A stretch of DNA of 64,000 nt from VRUE01 sp035605695 (GTDB taxonomy: Bacteria > Actinomycetota > Thermoleophilia > Solirubrobacterales > 70-9). The stretch is taken from positions 35,316 to 99,315 of the forward strand of contig DATNGZ010000077.1 of NCBI GenBank assembly GCA_035605695.1. The letters are read 5' to 3'. Each line of letters starts with the position of its first letter. The first letter of the stretch is position 1. The notes under the pieces were generated by a model that saw only the letters and a program-made list of their open reading frames with translations, did not search any database and had not been told where the DNA came from. The position numbers and the translations under genes were made by a program. This document shows positions 18,270 through 27,502 of this stretch, one piece after another.

Positions 18270-19058
18270 ATGCGCCGCGTGCAGCGCTACCGAGACTTCA
18301 CCCCGATATGCCGAGCCCTGCGCGGCGAGATCATCGAGTACTACCGCGCTCACGGCCAGGCAATCGATGACGAGGCGGGCCTGCGAACGCTGGACACGAA
18401 CTCAACCCTGGCGCCGCAGCGAGCCGAGCTGCTGCTCGGCCTGATCGGCAGCGACTCGATCGAGGGCCTTGACGTGGCCGACCTCGGCTGCGGGTTTGGA
18501 GCAATCAGCCTGTACTTCGCCAATCTCGGCGCCCGGGTGACCGGCCTGGATCCAAATCAGGATCGAATCGAGGTTGCCACCAAGGTCGCCAGAAGCCTCG
18601 GTCTCGGGGCGTCGTTCAGGCGGGGCTGGATCGAGGAGACGCCGCTGGCCGATGCCGCGTTCGACCTCGTCGTGCTCAATAACTCCCTCTGCTATGTGAC
18701 GGAGCGATCCGATCGAAGCCGGGCTCTGTGCCATGCGCTGCGGATCTCGCGCCGGGGGGGGAAATTGGTGGTGCGCAATCCAACCCTCGGCTCTCCGGTC
18801 GATCCATTCACCGGTCTGCCGCTTGTTCACCAGCTCCCCTCGGCGCTCGCCGAGCCCGTCCTGCGTCTGGCCAGGCGCGGGGGGACGCGCTCGAAGGTTC
18901 GGCTGATCTCAGGCGCCGCCGCGAGGCGCGAGCTGCGACGGGCCGGTTTCACCCAGGTGCGGCTCGAGCGGGGCCTGGCGGAACGTAAGCCCGGCCGCTA
19001 CCAGCACCTGACTGGACACCGCCCGGCAGCTCCGGCCGGGCCGCCGGAAACTGCTTAG
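18270..19058 (+). CDS. Class I SAM-dependent methyltransferase
   Basis: Motif I VADLGCGFGAISLYFA and strand-2 acid (VTGLDPNQDRI) are clear, followed by FDLVVLNNSLCYVTE. I use the ATG at 18270 (262 residues) and reject a TTG at 18255. The C-terminus ends in a P/A-rich tail. It heads a plus-strand run (18270-25582) with 9 bp to the next gene, and is divergent from the GT4 gene at 18225 with about 45 bp between, which must hold both promoters. It probably methylates a sugar nucleotide or glycan intermediate. Confidence 0.83.
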   Translation: MRRVQRYRDFTPICRALRGEIIEYYRAHGQAIDDEAGLRTLDTNSTLAPQRAELLLGLIGSDSIEGLDVADLGCGFGAISLYFANLGARVTGLDPNQDRIEVATKVARSLGLGASFRRGWIEETPLADAAFDLVVLNNSLCYVTERSDRSRALCHALRISRRGGKLVVRNPTLGSPVDPFTGLPLVHQLPSALAEPVLRLARRGGTRSKVRLISGAAARRELRRAGFTQVRLERGLAERKPGRYQHLTGHRPAAPAGPPETA

Positions 19059-19067
19059 ACTCGGCCG

Positions 19068-20609
19068 ATGCACAGGCTGTTTGCCCCAGTTATCGCGCCG
19101 CTGATCGAGGTGCTGGAACCTCGGACGATAGTCGAGATCGGCTCTGCCGATGGACGCCTCACAAGGCGGGTCCTCGAGGCTGTGAGTTCGCGCGACGCGG
19201 TCCTTCACGCCGTCGATCCGGCGCTTCGCCTCGATCCGGATTTCGTTGCTAAGGCGGGGGAGCAGCTCGTTCTCCACCCCGAACGGGCGGTTGCTGCACT
19301 CGCGGAGATCGGCGCCGTCGACCTCGCCCTGCTCGATGGGGACCCGAACTATCACGCGGTGCACTCGTCCTTGACGATGCTCTTGCGGGCGGCGGAGCGC
19401 GACGAACGCTCCGCGCCTTTGATCGCCGTCCACAACGTACAATGGCCATTCGGCCGTCGCGACGGCTACTACGACCCCTCGACGATTCCGCCGGGCCAGC
19501 TCCATGGGCACTCTGACCTGGGCCTCGTTCCCGGCCGGCGCGATCCCCAGCCCGACGGGCTGAGGCTGACCCCGTTCTGCGCGGTGAGGGACTTCCTGCC
19601 TCGCTCCGGGGTGCTGACCGCAATCGATGACTTGGTCGCGCAAAGTGATCTTGAGTGGACATTTCTTGAGGTCCCCGGATTTCAAGGCCTCGGGGTCCTC
19701 GCCGAAGCGCGGCTGATCGCCGAGCGGCACGGGATTGCCCCGGTATTGGCAGACCTGGGCTCGTCGCGCTTTCTTGGCGAGCAGGCGCGGCGAACGGAGT
19801 CGGCAAGAGTGGAGACGACGGTGGAGCTCACCGCGATCAAGCGGCAACTAGCGGCCGTCGACCCGGAGGCGCCCAACCTTGCCCCCGAGGACGAGGGAGC
19901 GCAGCCCACGCCCGCGCCGGTCGGGGAGCCGGCAGCCGGGGCGGAGAGCGCGACGCTGGTTACTCAAGTGGCCGAGTACCGCGCCCAAAAGGAGGCGCTG
20001 GAATGGCGCTTGAGCCGGCTCGATGAAGACCTGGCCTCGCGAAGCGTCCGGCTCGATCAGCTGGAGAGCGAGCGGGCCGGTGAGCGGCGGGCGCTGGTCG
20101 AGGCCCAGGTCCGGCTCGAGCACACTGCCGAGGAGCTGCGGACCGAAGGCGATTCTGTGGTGCAGCTGGGCGAGCGGGTTTCCGAGCTGCGCAGTCAGCT
20201 GGAGGACAGCGAGCGCCAGCTAACCGAGCTGGGCGAGAGAGAGCGGCTGGCGCAGGGCCGGCTGGCGCACAGCGAAGACGCCCTGGACGCGGTCAAGGAG
20301 GACCGCAACCGGCTCCGCGCGCGGATCGACGGAATGCAGGTCGAACTGCGTGCGGCGGGAGCTCGAATCGATGAGATCGCCGATCATCTCGCCAGGGCGA
20401 GTTCGACAAGGCGCGCCCGACTTGCCCGCCGCATCGGCGCCATCGCCCGTGCGACCACCTTTCGCCGCCACTCGTCGCCCGGTCATCTGGAGTCCGCGCG
20501 GGCCGCGGCGGAGAGGGCGTTGCCCTCCTCCGGCTCGGCGGCAGAAGATCCCCCTGCGCTCGAAAGCGGATCCGGATTGTTCGAGACCGACCTCGAGCAA
20601 TCCGGCTAG
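19068..20609 (+). CDS. Methyltransferase-like protein with long C-terminal coiled coil
   Basis: A 513-residue protein. Residues 1-215 are the same domain as in the 20616 protein: VEIGSADGRLTRRVL (motif I), LALLDGDPNYHAVHSSL, and VHNVQWPFGRRDGYY. Residues about 245-455 form a coiled coil (LERL/E-R-rich heptads), followed by a basic segment (STRRARLARRIGAIARATT) and a polar tail. It lacks the GT2 and GT4 halves found in its paralogue immediately downstream (6 bp away), so it could be a partner or a duplicated N-terminal part. A methyltransferase function is plausible since motif I is intact; this is not proven. Confidence 0.75.
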   Translation: MHRLFAPVIAPLIEVLEPRTIVEIGSADGRLTRRVLEAVSSRDAVLHAVDPALRLDPDFVAKAGEQLVLHPERAVAALAEIGAVDLALLDGDPNYHAVHSSLTMLLRAAERDERSAPLIAVHNVQWPFGRRDGYYDPSTIPPGQLHGHSDLGLVPGRRDPQPDGLRLTPFCAVRDFLPRSGVLTAIDDLVAQSDLEWTFLEVPGFQGLGVLAEARLIAERHGIAPVLADLGSSRFLGEQARRTESARVETTVELTAIKRQLAAVDPEAPNLAPEDEGAQPTPAPVGEPAAGAESATLVTQVAEYRAQKEALEWRLSRLDEDLASRSVRLDQLESERAGERRALVEAQVRLEHTAEELRTEGDSVVQLGERVSELRSQLEDSERQLTELGERERLAQGRLAHSEDALDAVKEDRNRLRARIDGMQVELRAAGARIDEIADHLARASSTRRARLARRIGAIARATTFRRHSSPGHLESARAAAERALPSSGSAAEDPPALESGSGLFETDLEQSG

Positions 20610-20615
20610 GCGCTC

Positions 20616-23600
20616 GTGGCCGGCCCGAGTCAGCAGCCCGAGCGTCGTCCCGGCCCGTCGATGCTCGCCTTCTGGGAGGCGCTGCTGCAGCCGCTGATCG
20701 CTTCGCTTCGCCCTGACCGAATCCTCGAGATCGGTTCCGACAAGGGCGGGACGACCCGAGCGCTGCTCGAATACGCCCAATCGCATGGGGCCGTCCTGCA
20801 CGCGATCGACCCGAAGCCGAATTTCGACGTCGATGCGCTGCGGGGGGAGTACCCCGATGACTTCGTTTTCCACGATGCGCTGAGCCTCGAAGTTCTGCCG
20901 ACGCTTGAGAACGTCGAATTCGCCCTGATCGACGGCGATCACAACTGGCACACCGTTCTGAACGAGTTGCGGTGGCTCGAGCGTCGGGCGCTGGAGGCGG
21001 GGGAGAGCCCTCCTGTGGTGGCCGTTCACGACATGAGTTGGCCCTATGCGCGACGGGACCTCTACTACGACCCGACAAATATCCCCGCCGACAAACGCCG
21101 ACCCTTCGAGTATCGCGGTATCCACCCCGATTTCGACGAGCTCGTCGACGATGGGATCAACGCTCACCTCGCGAACGCGACGAAGCCGGCGGCATCGCAC
21201 AGCGGCGTGCGCGGCGCGGTCGAGGACTTTCTCGAAGAGAGCAGCCAGGGCTGGAAGCTGTTTGAGGTCGGCGGCGAGCATGGCCTCGGCGTCCTAGCCG
21301 TCAAAGCGGTGCTGGATGATCGGCCTCCGGCGAGGAAGCTCCTGGCGGCCACGGCAAAGCCCCCTTTCCTGATCGACAGGGTGGCGGCGGTGGAGCGGGC
21401 CCGGATCGACGTTGAGTTGAGAAGGGTCAAAGCGACCCTAGAAAAGGACAGGGCGAACGAAGAGAAGGACAAGGCGCGTGCTGAGCTGGCCGAGGAGCGC
21501 CAGGCACGAGCCGAGGAGGCGAAGGCATCGCGGAAGGCAGCTCGGGACGCGCAGAAAGCCAATATCAGCGCCCTCAACGCGATCCGCGATGAACTTGAAG
21601 ACGCCGATCGCCGAGTCAGCCGCTTGACGCGTCAAGGGGATGCGGCGGACAAGCGGGAGATCGCGCTCGAAGACGAGCTGGCCAGCGAACGCAAGCGGGT
21701 CCGCATCGCCCGCGAGGACACTGAAGCCGCCGAGGAAAGCAGGCTGCGCGACGCCGAGCGCTCGACCGAGCTCGAGCGGCAGCTCGAGGCCCAGGCGGGT
21801 GAGCTGGCGGCCGCCGAGGCGCGGGCCGCCGAGCTCGAGCGGCGGCTCAAAGAGACCGATCTAGCTCGCGCGCGGATGGTTGCCGACTTCGAGGATGGAC
21901 GCGAAAGCCTCGAACGGACGATCGACGAAGTCAGGGCACAGGCAGCTACCGGGCATCACGCCGCCGCCGAGCTTCGCGAGCTGCTCGAGGTGCGGGAGCT
22001 GGACATGCAGCGACTCAACGGCCAGCTTGCCAGCCTGCAAGCGGCAATCGGGAGGGCGCGAGTGGAGGCCGAAGTCGCTCATGCAGAGCGTTCCGCGGTC
22101 GAGCGCAGGCTGGCTCAGTTGGCTGTCCTGCACGAGAGCACGCTGGCCGAAATGGGGAAGGTGCAGCACGTACCGCCTTTGGTCGAGCGCGACGGGTCGC
22201 GATGTTTCGCGGCCGAGTACGAGCCCCTCTCCGATCGGGGCGTCGATCCGCTGGCGCTGCCCTCGCCCTGCGATCGCCGACGCGTGCTGCGCGGGCGCGG
22301 TGAGGATTGCACGATCGAGGGTCCAACCGTCGACGTCGTCGTATGCGTCCATAACGCGCTCGAGGACGTCCGCCGCTGCCTCTGGTCGCTGGTCCACAAG
22401 GGCAGTCACCCGTTCCGGCTGATCGTTGTCAACGACGGCAGCGACGCCGAGACGACGGCCTACTTGGAGGAAGCGGCGGCGATCAACCCGGAGTTGACCC
22501 TGATCCACAACGACTTGCCGCCACACGGATACACGATCGCAGCGAACCTCGGCATGCGGGAGGCAAACGGCGACTATGTCGTGGTTCTCAACAGCGACAC
22601 CATCGTCACCTTCGGCTGGTTGGAGCGCCTCATCGCCTGCGGGGAGTCGGACGAGAGGATCGGGATCCTCGGACCACTCTCCAACGCCGCAAGCCATCAG
22701 TCGTTGCCCGATCTCCGCGACAGCGGCGGGTGGGCAACCAACCCGCTGCCGCCCTTTTTGACCGAGGACGGAATCAGCAAGGTGCTCGAGCGACTCTCGC
22801 CGCGGGAGAGGCCGCGGTTGCCCTTCATCAACGGCTTCTGTTACGTCGTCAAACGAGCGGTCTTCGAGCGGATCGGCTACTTCGATGAGGAGAACTTCGC
22901 CAGCGGCTACTGCGAGGAGAACGACTTCAGCTATCGGGCGGCGCAGGCCGGATTCGAGCTGGCGGTGGCAGACGACGCGTACGTCTTCCATGCCAAGTCG
23001 AAATCGTTCACCCCGGAGGCCCGCAAGCCGATCGCCCAGCGCAACTACCAGGTCTTCCTCCGCAAGCACGGCGCCGAGGAGATCGAAGCGCTGGTCGGCG
23101 AAATGGAGGCTGATACGTCACTGAGTCCGCTTCGCGAAGCCGTCGGCGATGCGATCTCGAGCCCGGCAATGCTGGCGGCTGCCCTCGATGTCGCCCGTGA
23201 GGACCCGCTCGAGGTTGCCTTCATCCTGCCGGGGTTCAGCAGCGGCGGATCGGGGGGCGCGCACTCCGTCTACCAGGAGGTGGTCGGCCTGCGAGAGCTG
23301 GGGGTGCCGGCCCGCATCCTGATCCCGGACGCGTCGTTGCCGCGCGTCGCCGCTGCCTACGAGGACGATGAGGTCTTCGAGACCTTCTCCGATCTCGACG
23401 AGCTCGCGGCCAAGACGGGGGCCGCCGATGTGATCTCGGCGACGCACTACAAGTCAGTGGCGATGCTCGCCGACCTGCGGTCGAGGCGGGACAACTTCCT
23501 CCCGGCCTACTACGTCCAGGACTACGAGCCCTTCTTCACCGCGCCGGGCTCGGAGGACTTCAAGGAGGCGATTGCCTCCTATCAAGCCGTTCCCGACTCT

Positions 23601-24296
23601 CTCCTCTTCGCAAAGTCGCACTGGCTCTGCAACATCGTCGGCGATCGCCACGATCGCCACGTCGCCAAAGTTGAGCCCAGCATCGATGAGAGGCTGTTTA
23701 AGCCCGGTGAGGCCTCACGAGAGGCCGGGCCACTGCGAATCGCGGCGATGGTGCGCCCGCGTACCCCGCGCCGCCAGCCGAGCGCCACGCTGGCGGTTCT
23801 CGAGGCGCTGCAGCAACGCTGCGGAGATCAGGTGGAGCTGGTCACTTTCGGTTGCAGTGGCGAGGAGTTGGCCGGTCTGACCGGCTCCGCCACCCGGCTC
23901 GAGGGCCACCGGGGTGTGCTGACGCGGCCGCAGGTCGCCGAGTTGCTGCGCCGCACCGACGTCTTCCTCGACATGTCGATGTACCAGGCGTTTGGCCGCA
24001 CCGCCCTGGAGGCGATGGCGTGCGGCGCCACCGCGGTCGTGCCCCGACTTGGCGGCGTCTGGGAGTTCGTCGAGGACGGGGTCAACGCGCTCGCCGTCAA
24101 TACCAGCGACGTGAATGAGGCGTTTGAGGTCCTCTCGGGTCTCGTTGGCGACCGCGACCATGTGCACTCCCTCCAGGCTGCCGCGCTTCAGACCGCGGCG
24201 CGCTACTCGATCGGTCGGGCCTCGGTCTCCGAGTACCTCGTCTTCTCCCAAGAGCACACGCGGCGCTTCGGGCGCGAACGTACGATCCAGCGGTGA
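20616..24296 (+). CDS. Giant multidomain glycosyltransferase: MT-like, coiled coil, GT2, WsaF-like GT4
   Basis: A 1226-residue protein starting with GTG. Domains: methyltransferase-like 15-225 (LEIGSDKGGTTRALL; FALIDGDHNWHTVL; VHDMSWPYARRDLYY); coiled coil about 250-515; GT2 about 565-830 (VDVVVCVHNALEDVRRCL; LIVVNDGSDAET; VVVLNSDTIVTFGW with the SD acidic pair; YCEENDFSYRAAQAG); GT4 about 865-1220 (LPGFSSGGSGGAHSVYQEV; AYYVQDYEPFFTAPG; SMYQAFGRTALEAMACGA). This is like O-antigen enzymes that join a GT2 to a rhamnosyltransferase-type GT4, with the added N-terminal domain and spacer. It is coupled to the next gene by a 4-bp GTGA overlap. A chain-building and -modifying role is inferred. Confidence 0.85.
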   Translation: MAGPSQQPERRPGPSMLAFWEALLQPLIASLRPDRILEIGSDKGGTTRALLEYAQSHGAVLHAIDPKPNFDVDALRGEYPDDFVFHDALSLEVLPTLENVEFALIDGDHNWHTVLNELRWLERRALEAGESPPVVAVHDMSWPYARRDLYYDPTNIPADKRRPFEYRGIHPDFDELVDDGINAHLANATKPAASHSGVRGAVEDFLEESSQGWKLFEVGGEHGLGVLAVKAVLDDRPPARKLLAATAKPPFLIDRVAAVERARIDVELRRVKATLEKDRANEEKDKARAELAEERQARAEEAKASRKAARDAQKANISALNAIRDELEDADRRVSRLTRQGDAADKREIALEDELASERKRVRIAREDTEAAEESRLRDAERSTELERQLEAQAGELAAAEARAAELERRLKETDLARARMVADFEDGRESLERTIDEVRAQAATGHHAAAELRELLEVRELDMQRLNGQLASLQAAIGRARVEAEVAHAERSAVERRLAQLAVLHESTLAEMGKVQHVPPLVERDGSRCFAAEYEPLSDRGVDPLALPSPCDRRRVLRGRGEDCTIEGPTVDVVVCVHNALEDVRRCLWSLVHKGSHPFRLIVVNDGSDAETTAYLEEAAAINPELTLIHNDLPPHGYTIAANLGMREANGDYVVVLNSDTIVTFGWLERLIACGESDERIGILGPLSNAASHQSLPDLRDSGGWATNPLPPFLTEDGISKVLERLSPRERPRLPFINGFCYVVKRAVFERIGYFDEENFASGYCEENDFSYRAAQAGFELAVADDAYVFHAKSKSFTPEARKPIAQRNYQVFLRKHGAEEIEALVGEMEADTSLSPLREAVGDAISSPAMLAAALDVAREDPLEVAFILPGFSSGGSGGAHSVYQEVVGLRELGVPARILIPDASLPRVAAAYEDDEVFETFSDLDELAAKTGAADVISATHYKSVAMLADLRSRRDNFLPAYYVQDYEPFFTAPGSEDFKEAIASYQAVPDSLLFAKSHWLCNIVGDRHDRHVAKVEPSIDERLFKPGEASREAGPLRIAAMVRPRTPRRQPSATLAVLEALQQRCGDQVELVTFGCSGEELAGLTGSATRLEGHRGVLTRPQVAELLRRTDVFLDMSMYQAFGRTALEAMACGATAVVPRLGGVWEFVEDGVNALAVNTSDVNEAFEVLSGLVGDRDHVHSLQAAALQTAARYSIGRASVSEYLVFSQEHTRRFGRERTIQR

Positions 24297-25582
24297 ACGG
24301 CAAGGTAGAGGGGCGCCTCGAGTCAGTAGTCGACGGGCGGGCGATCGGTTGGGCGTGGGACCCTGAGCACCCCGATGAGGCGGTCGAGGTGGAGGTCCTG
24401 GTCGACGGTCGTGGGGTCGCCTCGGGAGTCGCCGACGTCGAGCGCCAGGTGCTCGCGGCGGCGGGAATGGGCGAGGGTCGCTATGGCTTCGACGTCGCGC
24501 TCCCGCAGGAACTGGGCGACGAGCGGTCGCACACGATCCGGGTCACCGCTGGCCCTGGCGGGCTCCCGGTGCTTGCCGTCGAGCAATTCGAAACCGTCGC
24601 GCGCACTGCCGGTGGCATCTGGAGCCAGACCACCTTCATCCCCGAGGACGCCGCCGACTTCCAGGCTCCCTTTGTCCCGGAGCAGGAGCCGCCGCCAGAT
24701 CCTGGCGCCGCGGCCCTGGTGGGCCGGCGCGACTGGCTGTTCCTGCGTGACGACGCCAATCTCACGCGTGACCAGCTCGGCGGCGGGCCGTTGCTCTCAG
24801 CGGAGCAGGTCGAGCAGCGGGCGGAAATGGTGGCAAAGCGCCACCGATCCCTGCGCGAGCTCGGAATCCCATATCTCTTCGCGATCGCGCCGATGAAGGA
24901 GCGTCTCTATGAAGAGCTTCTGCCCGACGGGCTTGTACTTGACCCGCACTCCCCCACAGAGCAGGTGAATCGGGCCCTTCGGGGGAAGAGCGACGGCGAG
25001 ATCCTTGACCTCTTGCCGACGCTCCGCGAGAGCCGCGATGGCGGGGAGGCATTCTCCCGAACTGCCAGCACCTGGAGTGATTGGGGCGCGTTTTTCGCCT
25101 ATCGCGAGCTGATGAGGGAGGCGCGCAAGCGGGTGATAGCCCTGGGCGATCCGCTTCCATATGACGAGACGGACTTCGTCTACCGAGAGGGGTTTCGCGG
25201 TGATCTCGCCGAGAAGCCGAAGTTTGCGCTCGCCGCCGGCGAGTGGGTGTCGGTCGAAACCGAGGACAGTGAGTGGGACGAGGAGATCAAGGTCGCCTCT
25301 CTTTCGGGGTTGCGCTCGGTGCGGATGCCTGCCCCGGAGCACCTCGAGGTGACCCCCGGGAGGGCACCGCACCTCTATGAGATCGCCGGCAACCCGGAGC
25401 TTCCCCGGGCGGTCCTCCTCGGTGACGCCTGTTGCCTATCTCTGATCCAGTGGCTGGCCGAGCACTTCAGCCGCTTTGTATTCCTCTGGACCCCAGACCT
25501 TCCGCTGGAGGCAATCGAGTTGGAGATGCCCGACATCGTCATCCACGTGATTTCCGAAAGGCTCCTGGTTCATGCGCCGTGA
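24293..25582 (+). CDS. AlgX/AlgJ-like SGNH-family protein, catalytic residues missing
   Basis: A 429-residue protein. An N-terminal beta-domain (about residues 3-90; IGWAWDPEHPDEAVEVEVLV) is of a type attached to glycan enzymes. Residues 140-428 match the AlgX/AlgJ acyltransferase-like SGNH family, with the usual GRRDWLFLRDDANLTRDQ and RELGIPYLFAIAPMKERLY blocks. The family's GDS motif is GDACCLSLIQWLAEHFS (Ser to Ala) and the DTHWN-type motif is ASTWSDWGAFFAYRELM (Asp and His both lost). It is therefore predicted to lack O-acetyltransferase activity and may bind glycan or regulate a partner. It is translationally coupled to the giant glycosyltransferase by GTGA, and its 3' end overlaps a convergent gene by 44 bp. 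Confidence 0.75.
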   Translation: MNGKVEGRLESVVDGRAIGWAWDPEHPDEAVEVEVLVDGRGVASGVADVERQVLAAAGMGEGRYGFDVALPQELGDERSHTIRVTAGPGGLPVLAVEQFETVARTAGGIWSQTTFIPEDAADFQAPFVPEQEPPPDPGAAALVGRRDWLFLRDDANLTRDQLGGGPLLSAEQVEQRAEMVAKRHRSLRELGIPYLFAIAPMKERLYEELLPDGLVLDPHSPTEQVNRALRGKSDGEILDLLPTLRESRDGGEAFSRTASTWSDWGAFFAYRELMREARKRVIALGDPLPYDETDFVYREGFRGDLAEKPKFALAAGEWVSVETEDSEWDEEIKVASLSGLRSVRMPAPEHLEVTPGRAPHLYEIAGNPELPRAVLLGDACCLSLIQWLAEHFSRFVFLWTPDLPLEAIELEMPDIVIHVISERLLVHAP

Positions 25583-26264
25583 TCCGGTGCGTCGGTGCGA
25601 GGGCCGCCAGCGCTGGGTAGAGGCGGTCGGTGAGCGGACCGAGCCGTCGGGAAATCGGTGGGAACCCAGTAAGGGTTCGAGTGCTCGAAGCCGGACCGAG
25701 CGTTTCCGCCAGCTCATCGGCGGAAATTGTCACGGTCGATCGGTTGAAGGGGTTGGGTAGTCGAGGCTCGTAGCAGAGGACGATCCCGGTCGGTGAGCAC
25801 ACGCGGGTCGCCTCACCCAGCGCGCGCACAACGGCATCGTCGCCGGGCATGGACGAGAGCGAGGTGAGCAGGGCGATCAATTCGAACTGTCCGTCCTCGA
25901 ACGGCAGCGAACGGGCGTCGGCAAAGCGGATATCCGCATTGGACAGCCGCAGCCTTGCCCCTGCGAGGCGTGACTCGATTAGATCGACGCCGTGCAGGAG
26001 CCGCTGCTCGACACCGCGTGCCGCGAGCTCGGACAAAAGCCAGCCCGAGCCGCAGCCGACGTCGAGGATCTTCCCGCCTCGCTTGAGCGGCTCCTCGGCA
26101 AGCTCGAGAACGGCGCCGAGTAGCTCCTGGCGAATCGCGATGTTCCCCCGGTTGGTGGCCGACCAGCCCTGGCGCTTGCGAGCGCTCTCGGCGTACCCCC
26201 GGTAGGTCTGCGTCAGGCGGGCGGCCTCTCGATCTCTTTGCGAGCCGCTCTCCGCCGCTGTCAT
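25539..26264 (-). CDS. Class I SAM-dependent methyltransferase
   Basis: A 241-residue protein with motif I ILDVGCGSGWLLSELA, acid after strand 2 (HGVDLIESRL), and FADARSLPFEDGQFELIAL as in Methyltransf_11 (UbiE-like) enzymes. It lies 6 bp downstream of the DegT aminotransferase gene on the minus strand, so the two are likely co-transcribed. Together they may make a methylated amino sugar, but the substrate is inferred. The 44-bp 3' overlap with the convergent AlgX-like gene is longer than other convergent overlaps here. Confidence 0.83.
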   Translation of the reverse strand: MTAAESGSQRDREAARLTQTYRGYAESARKRQGWSATNRGNIAIRQELLGAVLELAEEPLKRGGKILDVGCGSGWLLSELAARGVEQRLLHGVDLIESRLAGARLRLSNADIRFADARSLPFEDGQFELIALLTSLSSMPGDDAVVRALGEATRVCSPTGIVLCYEPRLPNPFNRSTVTISADELAETLGPASSTRTLTGFPPISRRLGPLTDRLYPALAALAPTHRITAHEPGAFRKSRG

Positions 26265-26270
26265 GGTCGG

Positions 26271-27425
26271 CTAGGCCGCGGTACGGACTCGGACCGGGTC
26301 CCCGAGCAAATCCCAAATCGCGCTGGTGACCAGCTCTATCTGCCATTGCTCCATCTGGGGGAACAGCGGCAGGGTGACGCAGCGGTTCGCGTAGTCCTCG
26401 CTGTTGGCAAGCTGGACTCCGGGTTGGGCATGGAGCCCACTCTTGTGAAGCAGGGGGTAGTGGACGCTTGTCTGGACACCCCGCGCGGCCAACGATTTGC
26501 GGAATGCATCGCGGTCGATGGACGGGTCGAGCGTTGCCGTGAAGAGGCAGTAGCTGGAGGGTTCTTCTGACGGTGGGGCAGCGGTCGGCTCGAGGGTCTC
26601 CAGCTCAAGGAAGGCCTCTCGGTAGGCAGCATCGATGGTCTGGCGAAGGCCGTTGTCCTCATCGAGTCGCTTCAGGCAGCTGAGCAGAAGTGCGGCCCGC
26701 GGATCATCGAATCGGTAGTTGAACCCCGATGCTCCGAGCTCGTACTGAGGCGCTGCCTGCTGGTGACGGGTCCAGGCCTGAGAACCGAGCCCATGCCAGC
26801 TTTGTCGGGCCACTCGGGTGGCGAGCTCGCTGTCGCTGGTGATCAGCATGCCGCCCTCGCCGATGCCCAGGTTCTTACTGGCCGAGAAGCTAAGCGCTCC
26901 CGCTAGGCCGAAGCTGCCGGCGTGGCGCCCGCCTAGCCGCGATCCTGCCGCGTGGGCGGCGTCCTCGATCAGGATTAGCCCCCTTTCGCCGGCGAGTCGA
27001 GCGATCTCAGCGGTTTCGCCCAGATGCCCGCCGTAGGCCATTGTGAGGATTGCCCTGGTGCGCTCGCCGATCGCTTCTTCGACGCTGGCGACGGAGAGCC
27101 AAGGTTGCTCCGGTCCGGCTATATCCGCGAAGCGGGGGGTGGCGCCGACGTGGGTGATCGCGCTAACCGTTGAGGTGAAGGTCAGCGCCGGGACGATGAC
27201 CTCATCGCCGGGGCCAAGTTCAGCGGCGAGGCAGGCCAGGTGCAAGGCGGCGCTGCAACTGCTGACGGGAACCGCGTGGCGCACACCCGTGTACTCGCAA
27301 AATGCCTGCTCGAGTTCGGCAGTGCGTGGGCCCATCGTCAACCAGCCCGAACGATATGCGTCGAGCAACGCCTCCAAATCCTCGTCCCGGAAAGTTGGTC
27401 GGCACAGAGGCACCTGCCAGTTCAT
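26271..27425 (-). CDS. DegT/DnrJ/EryC1/StrS aminotransferase
   Basis: A 384-residue PLP enzyme. The Schiff-base lysine is K184 in SASKNLGIGEGGM, with the acidic partner D155 in IEDAAHAAGS and the phosphate-binding segment SSCSAALHLA near residue 55. This is the sugar aminotransferase family, which converts a keto-sugar nucleotide to the amino sugar using glutamate. The nearby Gfo/Idh/MocA and WecB-like genes suggest a WbpE-like role (3-amination of UDP-3-keto-GlcNAcA), but other keto sugars are possible. It is divergent from the sugar-transferase gene across a 77-bp intergenic promoter region. Confidence 0.88.
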   Translation of the reverse strand: MNWQVPLCRPTFRDEDLEALLDAYRSGWLTMGPRTAELEQAFCEYTGVRHAVPVSSCSAALHLACLAAELGPGDEVIVPALTFTSTVSAITHVGATPRFADIAGPEQPWLSVASVEEAIGERTRAILTMAYGGHLGETAEIARLAGERGLILIEDAAHAAGSRLGGRHAGSFGLAGALSFSASKNLGIGEGGMLITSDSELATRVARQSWHGLGSQAWTRHQQAAPQYELGASGFNYRFDDPRAALLLSCLKRLDEDNGLRQTIDAAYREAFLELETLEPTAAPPSEEPSSYCLFTATLDPSIDRDAFRKSLAARGVQTSVHYPLLHKSGLHAQPGVQLANSEDYANRCVTLPLFPQMEQWQIELVTSAIWDLLGDPVRVRTAA

Positions 27426-27502
27426 CGCGTCTCCAATGCTTGGGTACTTATTTAGACCCTATCGATTATCGTAAGCACGCCTGAGTTCTGGACGGGCATC
27501 CG

